Assembly (NCBI GenBank): GCA_039029935.1
Contig: JBCCFC010000009.1
Location: forward strand, 1 to 28,335
DNA: 28,335 nucleotides
Direction: 5' to 3'
DNA from: G039029935 sp039029935
GTDB taxonomy: Bacteria > Chloroflexota > Anaerolineae > Caldilineales > Caldilineaceae
In this document: piece after piece, positions 1 through 7,105 of the stretch
How positions within the stretch are numbered: position 1 is the first letter of the stretch
How the letters are laid out: each line of letters opens with the position of its first letter
Notes under the pieces: generated by a model
Databases searched by the model: none
Told to the model about the DNA's origin: nothing
What the model saw: the letters and a program-made list of their open reading frames with translations, nothing else
Position numbers and translations under genes: made by a program

Positions 1-77
1 CGTTCTATCTTTTACAGATTCATCATACATAATTTGCGTCTATTTTTTTGTACTGTAGTCTATACAAGGAGCGTTTC

Positions 78-1454
78 ATGAGTGATATCAAAACGAATGG
101 GTTGAGCCGACGGCGTTTTCTGGCCTTGTCTGCGATGAGTGTAGCAGCGGGTGTATTGGCCGCCTGTGCGCCAGCCGCCCCTGCACCCAGTGGTGATGGT
201 GGTGCTGCTGCCGAACCACAAACGGTGACGTACTGGGATTGGTGGGGACCATCGGGCAGTGAAGTGAACGCTGCGCTGTTTGATCGCTTGCCCGTTGCGC
301 TGCAAGAAGCCAACCCTGACCTCGAACTCGACTATCAAAACGTGCCTTTTGGCGAGTATTTCCGCAAATTCTTGGCTGCCCATGCCGCTGGTGATGTGCC
401 TGATGTCATGCACAGTTCGGTCTATTGGGCGCGTGACTTCTTTGATAAAGAGGCATTGCTAGACCTGACTCCCTTTGCGGAGGTCACACCTGACCTTGCT
501 CGTGACCAGTTTATTGAGGGTGCGCTCCTTCAGGCAGTCAAGGGACCTGCGCAATATGGTATTCCAGGCGAAGGACCAGACAGCAACCAGATTTTCTTTA
601 ACATCGATCTCTTTGAAGAGGCAGGCGTCACCACCAATGCCGACGAAATTGCGCAATGGACTTGGGATGATTTCACGGATGCAGCCAAAGAGTTGACCAA
701 GATGGATGGCGATGATGTCGTTCAATCTGGCTTTATGGTCGGGACACCAGGCGCACAGAACCTGAGCATCTTTGCCAGTTGTCATGGTGTTGGCTTCTAT
801 TCTAAAAATGCTGATGGCATTGAGAATGGTGTTGGCTATAATGACAACAATGCAGGCGTCAACGGTCTGCATTGGTATCTCGATATGCTCTATGGAACCG
901 TTGTTTCGCAACCGATTGCGCCAGAGCGACAGGACTGGAATCAGTTTATGCAGGGCACAACGGCAATGGCAGCCTCTGGACCTTGGTCCTATGGTCGTCT
1001 GCGCAGCGATGTGCCAGATATGAACTGGTCTACCATGTTGTGGCCTGCGGCGAACGTTGACGGTGGCAAGCAGGGAACGGCAGTCTGGAACAACATGTTG
1101 GTCATTCCATCTAAGGCAGAAAATCAAGATGCTGGTTGGGCGTTCCTTGAGTTCTGGTGTGCGCTGGATTGGATGAAGGAACGGTTAGCCATTGGTGACT
1201 GGATGGCTCCACGCAAGGACTTCTATGAGACCGAAGAGTATAAGGCGCGGTTGGCTGAATTACCTGTCTTAGAGATGGTGCCCAAGGCATCTGCCGCAGG
1301 TACACCGCTTGTCTATATCCAACAGAGTGCATTGGATGAGGCGATTCGCCCTGTCCTTGAGGCGGTCATCTTGCAACAGGAAACACCAGAAGCAGCCATG
1401 GACCAGCTTGTGACAACAGGCAATGAGATTATGGCGAAGGCTGGGTATGCGTAA
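78..1454 (+). CDS. ABC transporter extracellular sugar-binding lipoprotein (family 1)
   Basis: A 458-residue solute-binding protein of the CUT1 carbohydrate ABC family, which would capture substrate outside the membrane and pass it to the two permeases downstream. The N-terminus has a twin-arginine motif (SRRRFLAL, residues 10-17), a hydrophobic stretch and a lipobox LAAC with the lipidated Cys at residue 30, then an Ala/Pro/Gly-rich linker, so it is probably exported by Tat and anchored as a lipoprotein. The mature part is Trp- and Asp-rich, as in sugar-binding proteins, with a GPWSYG segment typical of the family. I chose ATG 78 over the in-frame ATG 48 because AAGGAG (66-71) lies six bases before it and the Tat signal starts just after it. 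No ATPase gene is present, as is common where one MsiK/UgpC-type ATPase serves several systems. The substrate cannot be inferred. Confidence 0.93.
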   Translation: MSDIKTNGLSRRRFLALSAMSVAAGVLAACAPAAPAPSGDGGAAAEPQTVTYWDWWGPSGSEVNAALFDRLPVALQEANPDLELDYQNVPFGEYFRKFLAAHAAGDVPDVMHSSVYWARDFFDKEALLDLTPFAEVTPDLARDQFIEGALLQAVKGPAQYGIPGEGPDSNQIFFNIDLFEEAGVTTNADEIAQWTWDDFTDAAKELTKMDGDDVVQSGFMVGTPGAQNLSIFASCHGVGFYSKNADGIENGVGYNDNNAGVNGLHWYLDMLYGTVVSQPIAPERQDWNQFMQGTTAMAASGPWSYGRLRSDVPDMNWSTMLWPAANVDGGKQGTAVWNNMLVIPSKAENQDAGWAFLEFWCALDWMKERLAIGDWMAPRKDFYETEEYKARLAELPVLEMVPKASAAGTPLVYIQQSALDEAIRPVLEAVILQQETPEAAMDQLVTTGNEIMAKAGYA

Positions 1455-1532
1455 GAGTTGAAGAGTTGAAGAGTTGAAGAGTTGAAGAGTTGAAGAGTTG
1501 AAGAGTTGAAGAGTTGAAGAGTTGAAGAGTTG
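1453..1532 (+). repeat. Tandem array of ten 8-bp units (AAGAGTTG)
   Basis: Ten perfect copies of AAGAGTTG run back to back from the last two bases of the binding-protein stop codon, with a partial eleventh unit after them. The plus strand is almost purely purine and T. The unit is the reverse complement of CAACTCTT, the kind of unit found in the facing array at 1549-1660. Because the array lies inside the operon it is transcribed, and the two arrays can pair in the mRNA. Confidence 0.95.
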
Positions 1533-1548
1533 AAGAACATAATTGTTC

Positions 1549-1660
1549 ATCTTCCACTTTTCCACTTTTCTACTTTTCCACTTTTCCACTCTTCAACCTT
1601 TCCACTTTTCCACTCTTCAACCTTTCCACCCTTCAACCTTTCCACCTTTCAACTCTTCCA
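1549..1660 (+). repeat. Facing array of fourteen 8-bp pyrimidine-rich units
   Basis: The stretch divides exactly into fourteen 8-base units with consensus C(T/C)(T/C)TTC(C/A)A: mainly CTTTTCCA, CCTTTCCA and CTCTTCAA, with a few single variants. Each unit can form at least six of eight pairs with the unit of the 1453-1532 array when G-U pairs are allowed, and CTCTTCAA pairs perfectly. The array ends two bases before the ribosome-binding site of the first permease. An open frame runs through it, but its product is repetitive and it has no ribosome-binding site, so I do not treat it as coding. Confidence 0.93.
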
Positions 1661-1661
1661 C

Positions 1662-1667
1662 AGGAGA
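1662..1667 (+). promoter_or_regulatory. Ribosome-binding site fixing a TTG start of the first permease
   Basis: AGGAGA lies six bases before TTG 1674 and directly after the pyrimidine repeat array. It favours a TTG start over the next in-frame ATG at 1725, which has no comparable site, and over ATG 1530 inside the repeat region. Confidence 0.75.
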
Positions 1668-1673
1668 AATATT

Positions 1674-2600
1674 TTGGCGACTTTGACGCAAACGAGCCAA
1701 TCAACAACAAACCGTCGTGGGCAGATGCTCTGGAAACGGATTCAGAAGACGTGGCCGGGTTATTTATTTATTAGTCCGGCTGTGCTGTTGATTATGGTCT
1801 TTTCATATATTGCGATTGGGTTCTCGCTATACATCAGCTTCCACGAATATGATATTATCACCGATGTCCGTCCGTTTGTGGGGCTAGAAAACTATACGCG
1901 GGCACTGGCGGATGAACTGGTTGGTATTGGCTTTTGGAATACGATACTCTATGTCGTTGCCATTGTGCCAGCAATTACCATTGTCTCCCTCTTTTTGGCC
2001 GTCTTGGGCAACCAAGCACGGGTCGGTCGTTCGTTTTTTCGGACCATCTTTTTTATTCCCACGATTACGCCCGGTGTGGTGACAGCCATGTTGTGGGTGT
2101 GGCTCTATGAACCAACAGGGGGGGTCAATCGACTGCTCAAACTGGTGGGGATTTCCGGTCCCAACTGGCTCTTTGACCCCAATACAGCCTTGCCAGCCGT
2201 GATGCTGATGACAATTTGGGGGGCAGTCGGCTATTATATGATCATCTTTTTAGCCGGGTTGGCGGAAATTCCACAGGTGTTTTATGAAGCCGCCAAGGTC
2301 GATGGGGCCAATTCACGCCATACCTTCTGGCATATCACCCTCCCGCTATTGCGCAATTCGACGATCTTTGTGGTGGTCACGTTGACGATTGCCGCGTTCC
2401 AAGTCTTTACCCAAGTCTATATCATGACACGGGGGGGGCCTGCCAACGCAACGCAGACAGTGCAGATGGTGGTCTATCGCTATGCCTTCTCAAATTTTGA
2501 GATGGGGTATGCATCGGCAATTTCGTGGTTACTCTTTGCCATCATCTTTCTTTTTTCTGCATTACAACTTCGGCTCTTTATTTCACGCGAACTTTACTAA
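1674..2600 (+). CDS. Carbohydrate ABC transporter permease, MalF/UgpA type
   Basis: A 308-residue inner-membrane permease, the usual length for this family, with a short cytoplasmic N-terminus followed by about six hydrophobic segments. The cytoplasmic EAA loop that docks the ATPase is clear: YEAAKVDGA near residues 205-213, followed by the conserved I-x-LPLL. With the next gene it should form the heterodimeric membrane channel for the substrate captured by the lipoprotein. I place the start at TTG 1674 (site AGGAGA six bases upstream). ATG 1725 would remove only 17 residues and is the alternative. The gene is separated from the binding-protein gene by two facing 8-bp repeat arrays and has no terminator in front, so it is probably on the same transcript. 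Confidence 0.9.
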   Translation: MATLTQTSQSTTNRRGQMLWKRIQKTWPGYLFISPAVLLIMVFSYIAIGFSLYISFHEYDIITDVRPFVGLENYTRALADELVGIGFWNTILYVVAIVPAITIVSLFLAVLGNQARVGRSFFRTIFFIPTITPGVVTAMLWVWLYEPTGGVNRLLKLVGISGPNWLFDPNTALPAVMLMTIWGAVGYYMIIFLAGLAEIPQVFYEAAKVDGANSRHTFWHITLPLLRNSTIFVVVTLTIAAFQVFTQVYIMTRGGPANATQTVQMVVYRYAFSNFEMGYASAISWLLFAIIFLFSALQLRLFISRELY

Positions 2601-2676
2601 GGTCGTTCCACAAAATAAGATACCCACTGGCATGCGGAGTTAGCAATCTCTATTGCGGGTTGTACACGAGTACGCT

Positions 2677-2692
2677 GGCGTTAGAGAACGCC
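2677..2692 (+). repeat. Short perfect hairpin between the two permease genes
   Basis: GGCGTT-AGAG-AACGCC forms a perfect 6-bp stem with a four-base loop in the 144-bp gap (2601-2744) between the permease genes. No T-run follows, so it does not look like a terminator. It resembles a small dispersed palindromic element or an mRNA structure. I see no gene in the gap. Confidence 0.6.
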
Positions 2693-2744
2693 TACTCCAC
2701 GGTAATTATTTCTGTGGATTAGCAAATACATTAGTTACAATAAT

Positions 2745-3629
2745 ATGACGACGCATATCGAATCTAAACCTGTTGAACTGGGTGGGGAAGTCGGCTCTAC
2801 GGCATGGTTTGCCAGACGTACATTTGTCATCTTTGTCTATGTGCTGCTTGTGTTGCTTGCCATCAGCATGCTCTTTCCCTACCTGTGGATGCTTTCTAAC
2901 TCATTTAAAACACGCACAGATTTTTTCACAGACCCCTACTCGATTATTCCTCCAACCCTCACATTGAGTACCTATACCGAAGCTTTGGTTCGTGGCAACA
3001 TGGGGCTGTATCTCTATAATAGTGTCCTCTATACAGGAGTCACGCTGGCCGTGCAACTCTTTGTCAACTCACTGGCCGCCTATGCCTTTGCCCGCGTCGA
3101 GTTTCCAGGACGCGAGCCTCTCTTCTTGGCCGTCTTAGCGACGTTAATGCTGCCAGGCTCGGTCACACTCATCCCCACCTTTTTGATTGCCCATTGGCTG
3201 GGATTAACCAATACTTTCTTGGGCGTTGTCCTGCCCGGATTCGCCTCTGCCTTTGGCATCTTCTTACTACGACAATTTTTTCTCAACATTCCGCGTGAAC
3301 TGGAGGACGCCGCCCGCATTGACGGCTCCAGTTTCTTTGGCACCTACTGGCGGATTATGCTGCCCCTTGCACGACCTGCAATGGTGACACTCGGTGTCTT
3401 CATCTTCTTGGGTGCATGGGGAGACTTTATCTGGCCCCTGATCGTCCTCACCGACTCCAGCAAATATCCAGTCACGGTCGGCATTGCCCTCTTCCGTGAT
3501 TTCAACTCCATCAACTGGCCCGCTGTCTTTGCTGCCTCCACCGTCGTCTCCTTTCCCGTCGTCATCTTTTTTATTGTCGCACAAGAGTTTCTAGTGGGTG
3601 GTATCAGCCTCTCTGGGCTGAAAGGGTAA
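2745..3629 (+). CDS. Carbohydrate ABC transporter permease, MalG type
   Basis: A 294-residue inner-membrane permease of the MalG/UgpE family and partner of the preceding permease. The first membrane helix follows about 25 residues of cytoplasmic N-terminus (FVIFVYVLLVLL), and the periplasmic segment after it carries the SNSFKT signature usual for MalG-type proteins. The EAA loop reads EDAARIDGS followed by I-x-LPL, matching the family consensus. ATG 2745 has no good ribosome-binding site; translation may depend on coupling or on the unusual intergenic sequence. The stop is 14 bases before the oxidoreductase gene. Confidence 0.92.
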   Translation: MTTHIESKPVELGGEVGSTAWFARRTFVIFVYVLLVLLAISMLFPYLWMLSNSFKTRTDFFTDPYSIIPPTLTLSTYTEALVRGNMGLYLYNSVLYTGVTLAVQLFVNSLAAYAFARVEFPGREPLFLAVLATLMLPGSVTLIPTFLIAHWLGLTNTFLGVVLPGFASAFGIFLLRQFFLNIPRELEDAARIDGSSFFGTYWRIMLPLARPAMVTLGVFIFLGAWGDFIWPLIVLTDSSKYPVTVGIALFRDFNSINWPAVFAASTVVSFPVVIFFIVAQEFLVGGISLSGLKG

Positions 3630-3643
3630 ATAGGAAAATATCT

Positions 3644-4834
3644 ATGTTAAACATTGGCATTATTGGCTACGGTGGTCGTGTCTCGAACATGGCAAAGCAT
3701 CTCAACATTTTTGATATTCCCTATCGCGTCCATATGGTGGCCGACCCACGCTCCACCGAGATCGCGGCACAGGGCGATGATTTTCTGGGTGAAACGCAAT
3801 TCTTTGAGCAGGCTGACGAGCTACTCAATCATGCGGATGAGTTGGATGGCATCATGATTGGGACACGGTGCAATTTGCATACCGAATTGGCGGCTAAAGT
3901 TGCGCCCACGGGCATACCGCTCTTTTTAGAGAAGCCTGTCGCCATCACCTTTGCCCAACTCGGCCAGTTGGCCGCAGCCTTTCAAGATGTAACAACGCCT
4001 GTGGTGGTCTCTTTTCCACTGCGTCTGAGTCCTGTGCTACAAAAAGTCAAGGAAATTGTAGACTCAGGGCAGATTGGCACCGTCGAAAATGTGGTGGCGT
4101 GGTGTAACGTCCCCTATGGTACGGTCTATTATCGTTCATGGCATCGCAACTTTGACCAAAACGGGGGCTTGTTTCTACAAAAGGCGACCCACGATCTCGA
4201 TTACATCAATTACTTGTTGGGGCAAAAACCAGCGTGGATCAGCGCAATGAAAGCACAGCGCATCTTTGGTGGGGACATGCCTTTTGATTTGCAGTGCAAA
4301 GATTGTGATCTGCGTGAAACCTGTTCCGAAAGCCCTTTTGTCCGCTTCCGCAGCGGGTTTGAGGGTGATAGGGTGCGCTATCATGACCGTTCTGCCTATT
4401 GTGTCTTTTCCAAAGAGATACAAATTGAAGATATGGGCAGTTGTCTTATCGAGTATGAGCAGGGTCCGCAGGTGAGCTATACGCAGAACTTCTTCACACG
4501 CTACAATGCGGCACAGCGGGGCGCGCGGCTTTATGGGTATAAGGGAACCATCGAATTCGACTGGTATCGCAATCAAATTAAGGTGTTCAGCCACACCCGA
4601 CCCACCGTCGAAACCATCGACTTTACCGGAGATATGCCGCATTTTGGTGGAGACCGCGAGCTTTCCTATGACTTTCTGATGGCAATGCGCGATGGCACAC
4701 CCTCACGCAGTCCACTGGAGGCAGGCATTCTGAGCGCGTTGACCTGTCTCTGGGCGCGAGAGGCCGCTGAGACACGCCAAGCATGTGCCGTGAGCATGCC
4801 AGAATCAGACAGAATATGTAGTGGAACAGCTTGA
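3644..4834 (+). CDS. Gfo/Idh/MocA family NAD(P)-dependent oxidoreductase
   Basis: A 396-residue oxidoreductase. The N-terminal Rossmann fold shows the dinucleotide-binding turn GIIGYGGRV (residues 5-13), and EKPVA is the conserved Gfo/Idh motif near the end of that fold. The catalytic-domain segment KATHDLDYINYLLG contains the conserved His-Asp pair. Proteins of this family oxidise or epimerise sugars, inositols and related polyols with NAD(P). The location at the end of a sugar-uptake operon suggests that it acts on the imported compound. AGGA at 3632-3635 precedes ATG 3644 by eight bases. An inserted cysteine cluster (C218, C221, C227 and C253) is unusual for the catalytic core and could bind a metal; its role is not known to me. 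The C-terminus is polar and ordinary. Confidence 0.93.
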   Translation: MLNIGIIGYGGRVSNMAKHLNIFDIPYRVHMVADPRSTEIAAQGDDFLGETQFFEQADELLNHADELDGIMIGTRCNLHTELAAKVAPTGIPLFLEKPVAITFAQLGQLAAAFQDVTTPVVVSFPLRLSPVLQKVKEIVDSGQIGTVENVVAWCNVPYGTVYYRSWHRNFDQNGGLFLQKATHDLDYINYLLGQKPAWISAMKAQRIFGGDMPFDLQCKDCDLRETCSESPFVRFRSGFEGDRVRYHDRSAYCVFSKEIQIEDMGSCLIEYEQGPQVSYTQNFFTRYNAAQRGARLYGYKGTIEFDWYRNQIKVFSHTRPTVETIDFTGDMPHFGGDRELSYDFLMAMRDGTPSRSPLEAGILSALTCLWAREAAETRQACAVSMPESDRICSGTA

Positions 4835-4840
4835 ACATGG

Positions 4841-4864
4841 GGGGTGACCGCAAGGGTGCGCCCC
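4841..4864. repeat. GC-rich hairpin between convergent genes
   Basis: GGGGTGACC pairs with GGT-G-CGCCCC across a GCAAG loop, giving a nine-pair stem with one G-U pair and one bulged G. It lies six bases after the oxidoreductase stop, between convergent genes, but lacks a T-run on either strand. It resembles the GTAGGGGC-type palindromes I associate with Chloroflexota genomes. It could end transcription weakly or protect the mRNA 3' end. Confidence 0.55.
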
Positions 4865-4928
4865 TACAATGTGTTAAAGGTGTTATTGCTCATGCTAGAA
4901 TCAGGATGAATGAAATGAGTCAAGATGA

Positions 4929-5588
4929 TTACGACGGCGTGTTCTTCATCAAAGCGGTCTGATAACCAGGCCGCTCTTCCAATTTCGCCTTATACGCCCA
5001 CACACTTTCAGGAATCATCAATTCATCCACATTGTGCTGCTTTTGCGCAAACATCAAGCACGTACCCAACACAATATCAGCAATCGTGAACTGCTCACCC
5101 AGCAAAAAGGGACGACCATCTGCCAGCGTCGTGCCAGCCACTTGAATCTGCTTGGCAAACCCAGCAACCGCCGTCTTCACTGCGACTGGAGACTCGCCAT
5201 AAATCTTGCTGAGACGCCCACCATGTTTAAAGTTAACATAGAGTGTGTGTGCATCCAACTCGGTCATCGTATGAAAACACCACTGATAGACCAACCCACG
5301 CTCTGGTGTGCCTGCGCTGGGGAGTAAGTTTCCATCACCATAACGATCCGCCAAATAGAGAATAATGGCCGTGCTGTCAAAAATGGTGACATCGCCATCC
5401 TGTAACAACGGAATCTTCTGTCCTGGATGGAGCTTGGTGAATTCCTCGCTTGTGGTCGGCGCCGAACGTGAACCCACTGCATTACATGTGTAGGGCAAGC
5501 CTAACTCGGTCAATGCCCAGTGTGGGCGCATGGTGCGTGATGTACCCGCACCCCATAATAGTAATTGTGGATTGGTTTCTGTGGTCAT
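4929..5588 (-). CDS. Glutathione S-transferase family protein
   Basis: A 219-residue protein with the two-domain GST layout. The N-terminal thioredoxin-like half contains LLWGAGTSRTMRPHWALTE with a possible catalytic Ser/Thr, the cis-proline segment QKIPLL and the DSTAI motif that holds the gamma-glutamyl group in GSTs. The all-helical C-terminal half contains FTIADIVLG, a variant of the family's N-capping box. Known members conjugate glutathione or a related thiol to electrophiles, or act in peroxide or dehalogenation chemistry; the substrate is not evident. The minus-strand site GGGGAG (5600-5595) is three bases before ATG 5591 and six before ATG 5588. I prefer 5588, and the difference is one residue. 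The gene stands alone and converges on the transporter operon. Confidence 0.88.
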   Translation of the reverse strand: MTTETNPQLLLWGAGTSRTMRPHWALTELGLPYTCNAVGSRSAPTTSEEFTKLHPGQKIPLLQDGDVTIFDSTAIILYLADRYGDGNLLPSAGTPERGLVYQWCFHTMTELDAHTLYVNFKHGGRLSKIYGESPVAVKTAVAGFAKQIQVAGTTLADGRPFLLGEQFTIADIVLGTCLMFAQKQHNVDELMIPESVWAYKAKLEERPGYQTALMKNTPS

Positions 5589-5732
5589 CATGGTCTCCCC
5601 TTTGTGTGATCCTTTTTCTTGCCAACTCAAATGATCATCTTGTCAGAATTGGCCTTAAGTACCTTATAAACTAAATAATTACGTACAGACTTGTGCATTG
5701 TTGACACGGGTCGCTCGTAGAAGCTTGAACCA

Positions 5733-6356
5733 TCAAGTTCCTCCCAGATGTACAACAGGCTTTCCCCATCGCTCAACGTGTTCAGCCAAGGCCATTGTCT
5801 GGCTATCGGGTTCAGCGTTTGCAATAAGAATGCGGTCGGCGAGGGCGGCGGCGACGAGATTGCGTTGCCATGAGGTTTCTTTGGTGACACGGCTGGTTGT
5901 GATGGGGAAGGGTGAGATGAGTTGGAGATAGCCGTTGGCGAGTGCCAAATGCTCGTTGGCTTTTAGGCGTTTGACCATGCCCCGTGCCAGCACCTTGACC
6001 AAGCGTGGGGATGATTGCTCTCGTATTGGGGTGCGTCTATCCGCGATGTCGCTAAATAGGACTGACCAGACTTCCGCTTCGGCAGGGGATTGGAAGCCGC
6101 TGATGATGGTGAGGGGCTGTGACCGCCATGACTGCGCCAGTTCGTGGACGCGTAGTAATAGACTGCCGGATATTTTGGCCGACGAGAAGAAGGCGATGAT
6201 GGGTGTTTGCGCACTGGCTGTGTCATCTTGCAACCACGCAAACCCCGCCTCACCGCGATGGTCGCTATGGATGGTCAACGGCAGCGGTGTGTCTATATAG
6301 GTCTGGAGTGCAGCGGGATAGTGTGTATGTTGTGGATCAATTGTCAAAATCGCCAT
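5733..6356 (-). CDS. Stand-alone DprA/SLOG-like Rossmann-fold protein
   Basis: A 207-residue protein resembling the Rossmann-fold core of DNA-processing protein A and the wider SLOG nucleotide-binding superfamily. Visible markers are IISGFQSPAEAEVWSVL, where DprA-like proteins have their SG-containing phosphate-binding turn, a later ANGYLQLISPFP segment, and WQRNLVAAALADRILIANA with the Arg-Asn-x-x-x-A-A-L-A-D pattern of the DprA C-terminal half. It ends in WGKPVVHL. It lacks the full-length DprA N- and C-terminal extensions, so a role in natural transformation cannot be assumed; SLOG proteins also act as ligand sensors in defence and stress systems. ATG 6356 is five bases after the antitoxin stop, so the gene is the last member of the higB-higA operon. 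A longer in-frame extension upstream would overlap higA and is rejected. Confidence 0.72.
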   Translation of the reverse strand: MAILTIDPQHTHYPAALQTYIDTPLPLTIHSDHRGEAGFAWLQDDTASAQTPIIAFFSSAKISGSLLLRVHELAQSWRSQPLTIISGFQSPAEAEVWSVLFSDIADRRTPIREQSSPRLVKVLARGMVKRLKANEHLALANGYLQLISPFPITTSRVTKETSWQRNLVAAALADRILIANAEPDSQTMALAEHVERWGKPVVHLGGT

Positions 6357-6361
6357 AAATC

Positions 6362-6793
6362 TTATGCAAACACCGTCTGTAAATCTGATACTGGTTGATG
6401 AGTGGCAGCAGTCGTTGCCTGAAATGATGCCAAATCGTAGGGTTGTGCCAGTGTTGCGATGGGAATTCCGGTGACAGGTGATAGCTGATGAATCATGGGT
6501 AATGTTAGCCATTGCCATCGGTTCATGATGGCTTCGACCTGTCCAATTGTACCGATGTAGGGTGTTAGTGAACTGTAGGTGAGTGCCTGACGGTCAAGAT
6601 AATGTTCCAGCGCACTGATTGGGTCGGGTGGGTCAATAGGATGATGCTTGGCCTCATATGCTTGGACCAGTGTTGCCAAGATATCAAGTGTATCTTCTTC
6701 GGGTGAGCTAGGCGTCGCACAATCCATGAGGTGATCAATCTGTTCTAATGCGCGTTCATAATCTTCTTCTGTCCGAACTGGTTGAATGTCCAT
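6362..6793 (-). CDS. higA: HigA-type antitoxin
   Basis: A 143-residue antitoxin of the HigA family (COG5499-like). The start IQPVRTEEDYERALEQIDHLM and the following segment YEAKHHPIDPPDPI are diagnostic. The second half carries a helix-turn-helix in the segment TPYIGTIGQVEAIMNR with LTLPMIHQL after it. The protein should bind and neutralise HigB and repress the operon. The last 25 residues or so (Thr/Gln/Ala-rich) go beyond the usual end. Minus-strand AGAGGT (6807-6802) lies eight bases before ATG 6793. It follows higB with 21 bases between and precedes the DprA-like gene by five bases. The order toxin-antitoxin is the typical HigBA order. Confidence 0.93.
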   Translation of the reverse strand: MDIQPVRTEEDYERALEQIDHLMDCATPSSPEEDTLDILATLVQAYEAKHHPIDPPDPISALEHYLDRQALTYSSLTPYIGTIGQVEAIMNRWQWLTLPMIHQLSPVTGIPIATLAQPYDLASFQATTAATHQPVSDLQTVFA

Positions 6794-6803
6794 AAGTCTA
6801 TAC

Positions 6804-6839
6804 CTCTGTCACATCTACTCTGTCACATCTACTCTGTCA
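6804..6839 (-). repeat. 14-bp tandem duplication at the higB-higA junction
   Basis: CTCTGTCACATCTA occurs at 6804-6817 and 6818-6831, followed by the first eight bases of a third copy. The repeat spans the last codons and the stop of higB and part of the higA ribosome-binding site. Because 14 is not a multiple of three, a change in copy number moves the higB stop and the spacing to higA. Confidence 0.9.
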
Positions 6840-7105
6840 TAGTCACGATGTGTCCCAATAAACCGAATGTATCCGATCTTTGTATTATAATGGAATTTGA
6901 CAACAAGTCGGTAATCGTTCCCTTTGATATTGAATACAACTCGGTTGTTGGCGACAATTGAAGCACTGCGGTAATCTGCTTTAACATCCGATGGAATTCC
7001 CCAATTGGCTAACTGTGCAATTTCTAACCACGCTCTTAAGGGTTTTTCCGCGTCTGGATGTTTTTCCCAAAAGTCTTGTAGTGTTTTTGGTTTGATGATT
7101 CTCAT
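6815..7105 (-). CDS. higB: HigB-type toxin (mRNA interferase family)
   Basis: A 96-residue toxin of the HigB family (PF09907-like). The start MRIIKPKTLQDFWEKHPDAE is characteristic, as are DVKADYRSASIV, NNRVVFNIKGNDYRLVV and IRFIGTHRDYDRVD. The family has a RelE/ParE-like fold and cleaves mRNA on the ribosome; basic and aromatic residues at the usual places are retained and there is no sign of inactivation. The ATG overlaps by four bases (ATGA) the stop of the chimeric scar ORF upstream. There is no clear ribosome-binding site, so higB may be translated by coupling to that ORF. It is transcribed with higA and the DprA-like gene. Confidence 0.93.
   Translation of the reverse strand: MRIIKPKTLQDFWEKHPDAEKPLRAWLEIAQLANWGIPSDVKADYRSASIVANNRVVFNIKGNDYRLVVKFHYNTKIGYIRFIGTHRDYDRVDVTE

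Noticed and set aside
1..77. Promoter of the transporter operon
   Set aside because: TTGCGT at 34-39 has no suitable -10 at 16-18 bases, so no promoter is called, although one is likely nearby or upstream of the window.
1453..1660. CRISPR array
   Set aside because: The units are 8 bases without spacers and there are no cas genes.
1530..1673. In-frame extension of the first permease through the pyrimidine repeats
   Set aside because: The peptide is a repetitive Phe/His/Ser/Thr string, it has no ribosome-binding site, and AGGAGA plus TTG 1674 give a normal-length permease.
6357..6518. Upstream extension of the DprA-like gene
   Set aside because: It overlaps higA in another frame and adds non-homologous residues; ATG 6356 gives the family start.
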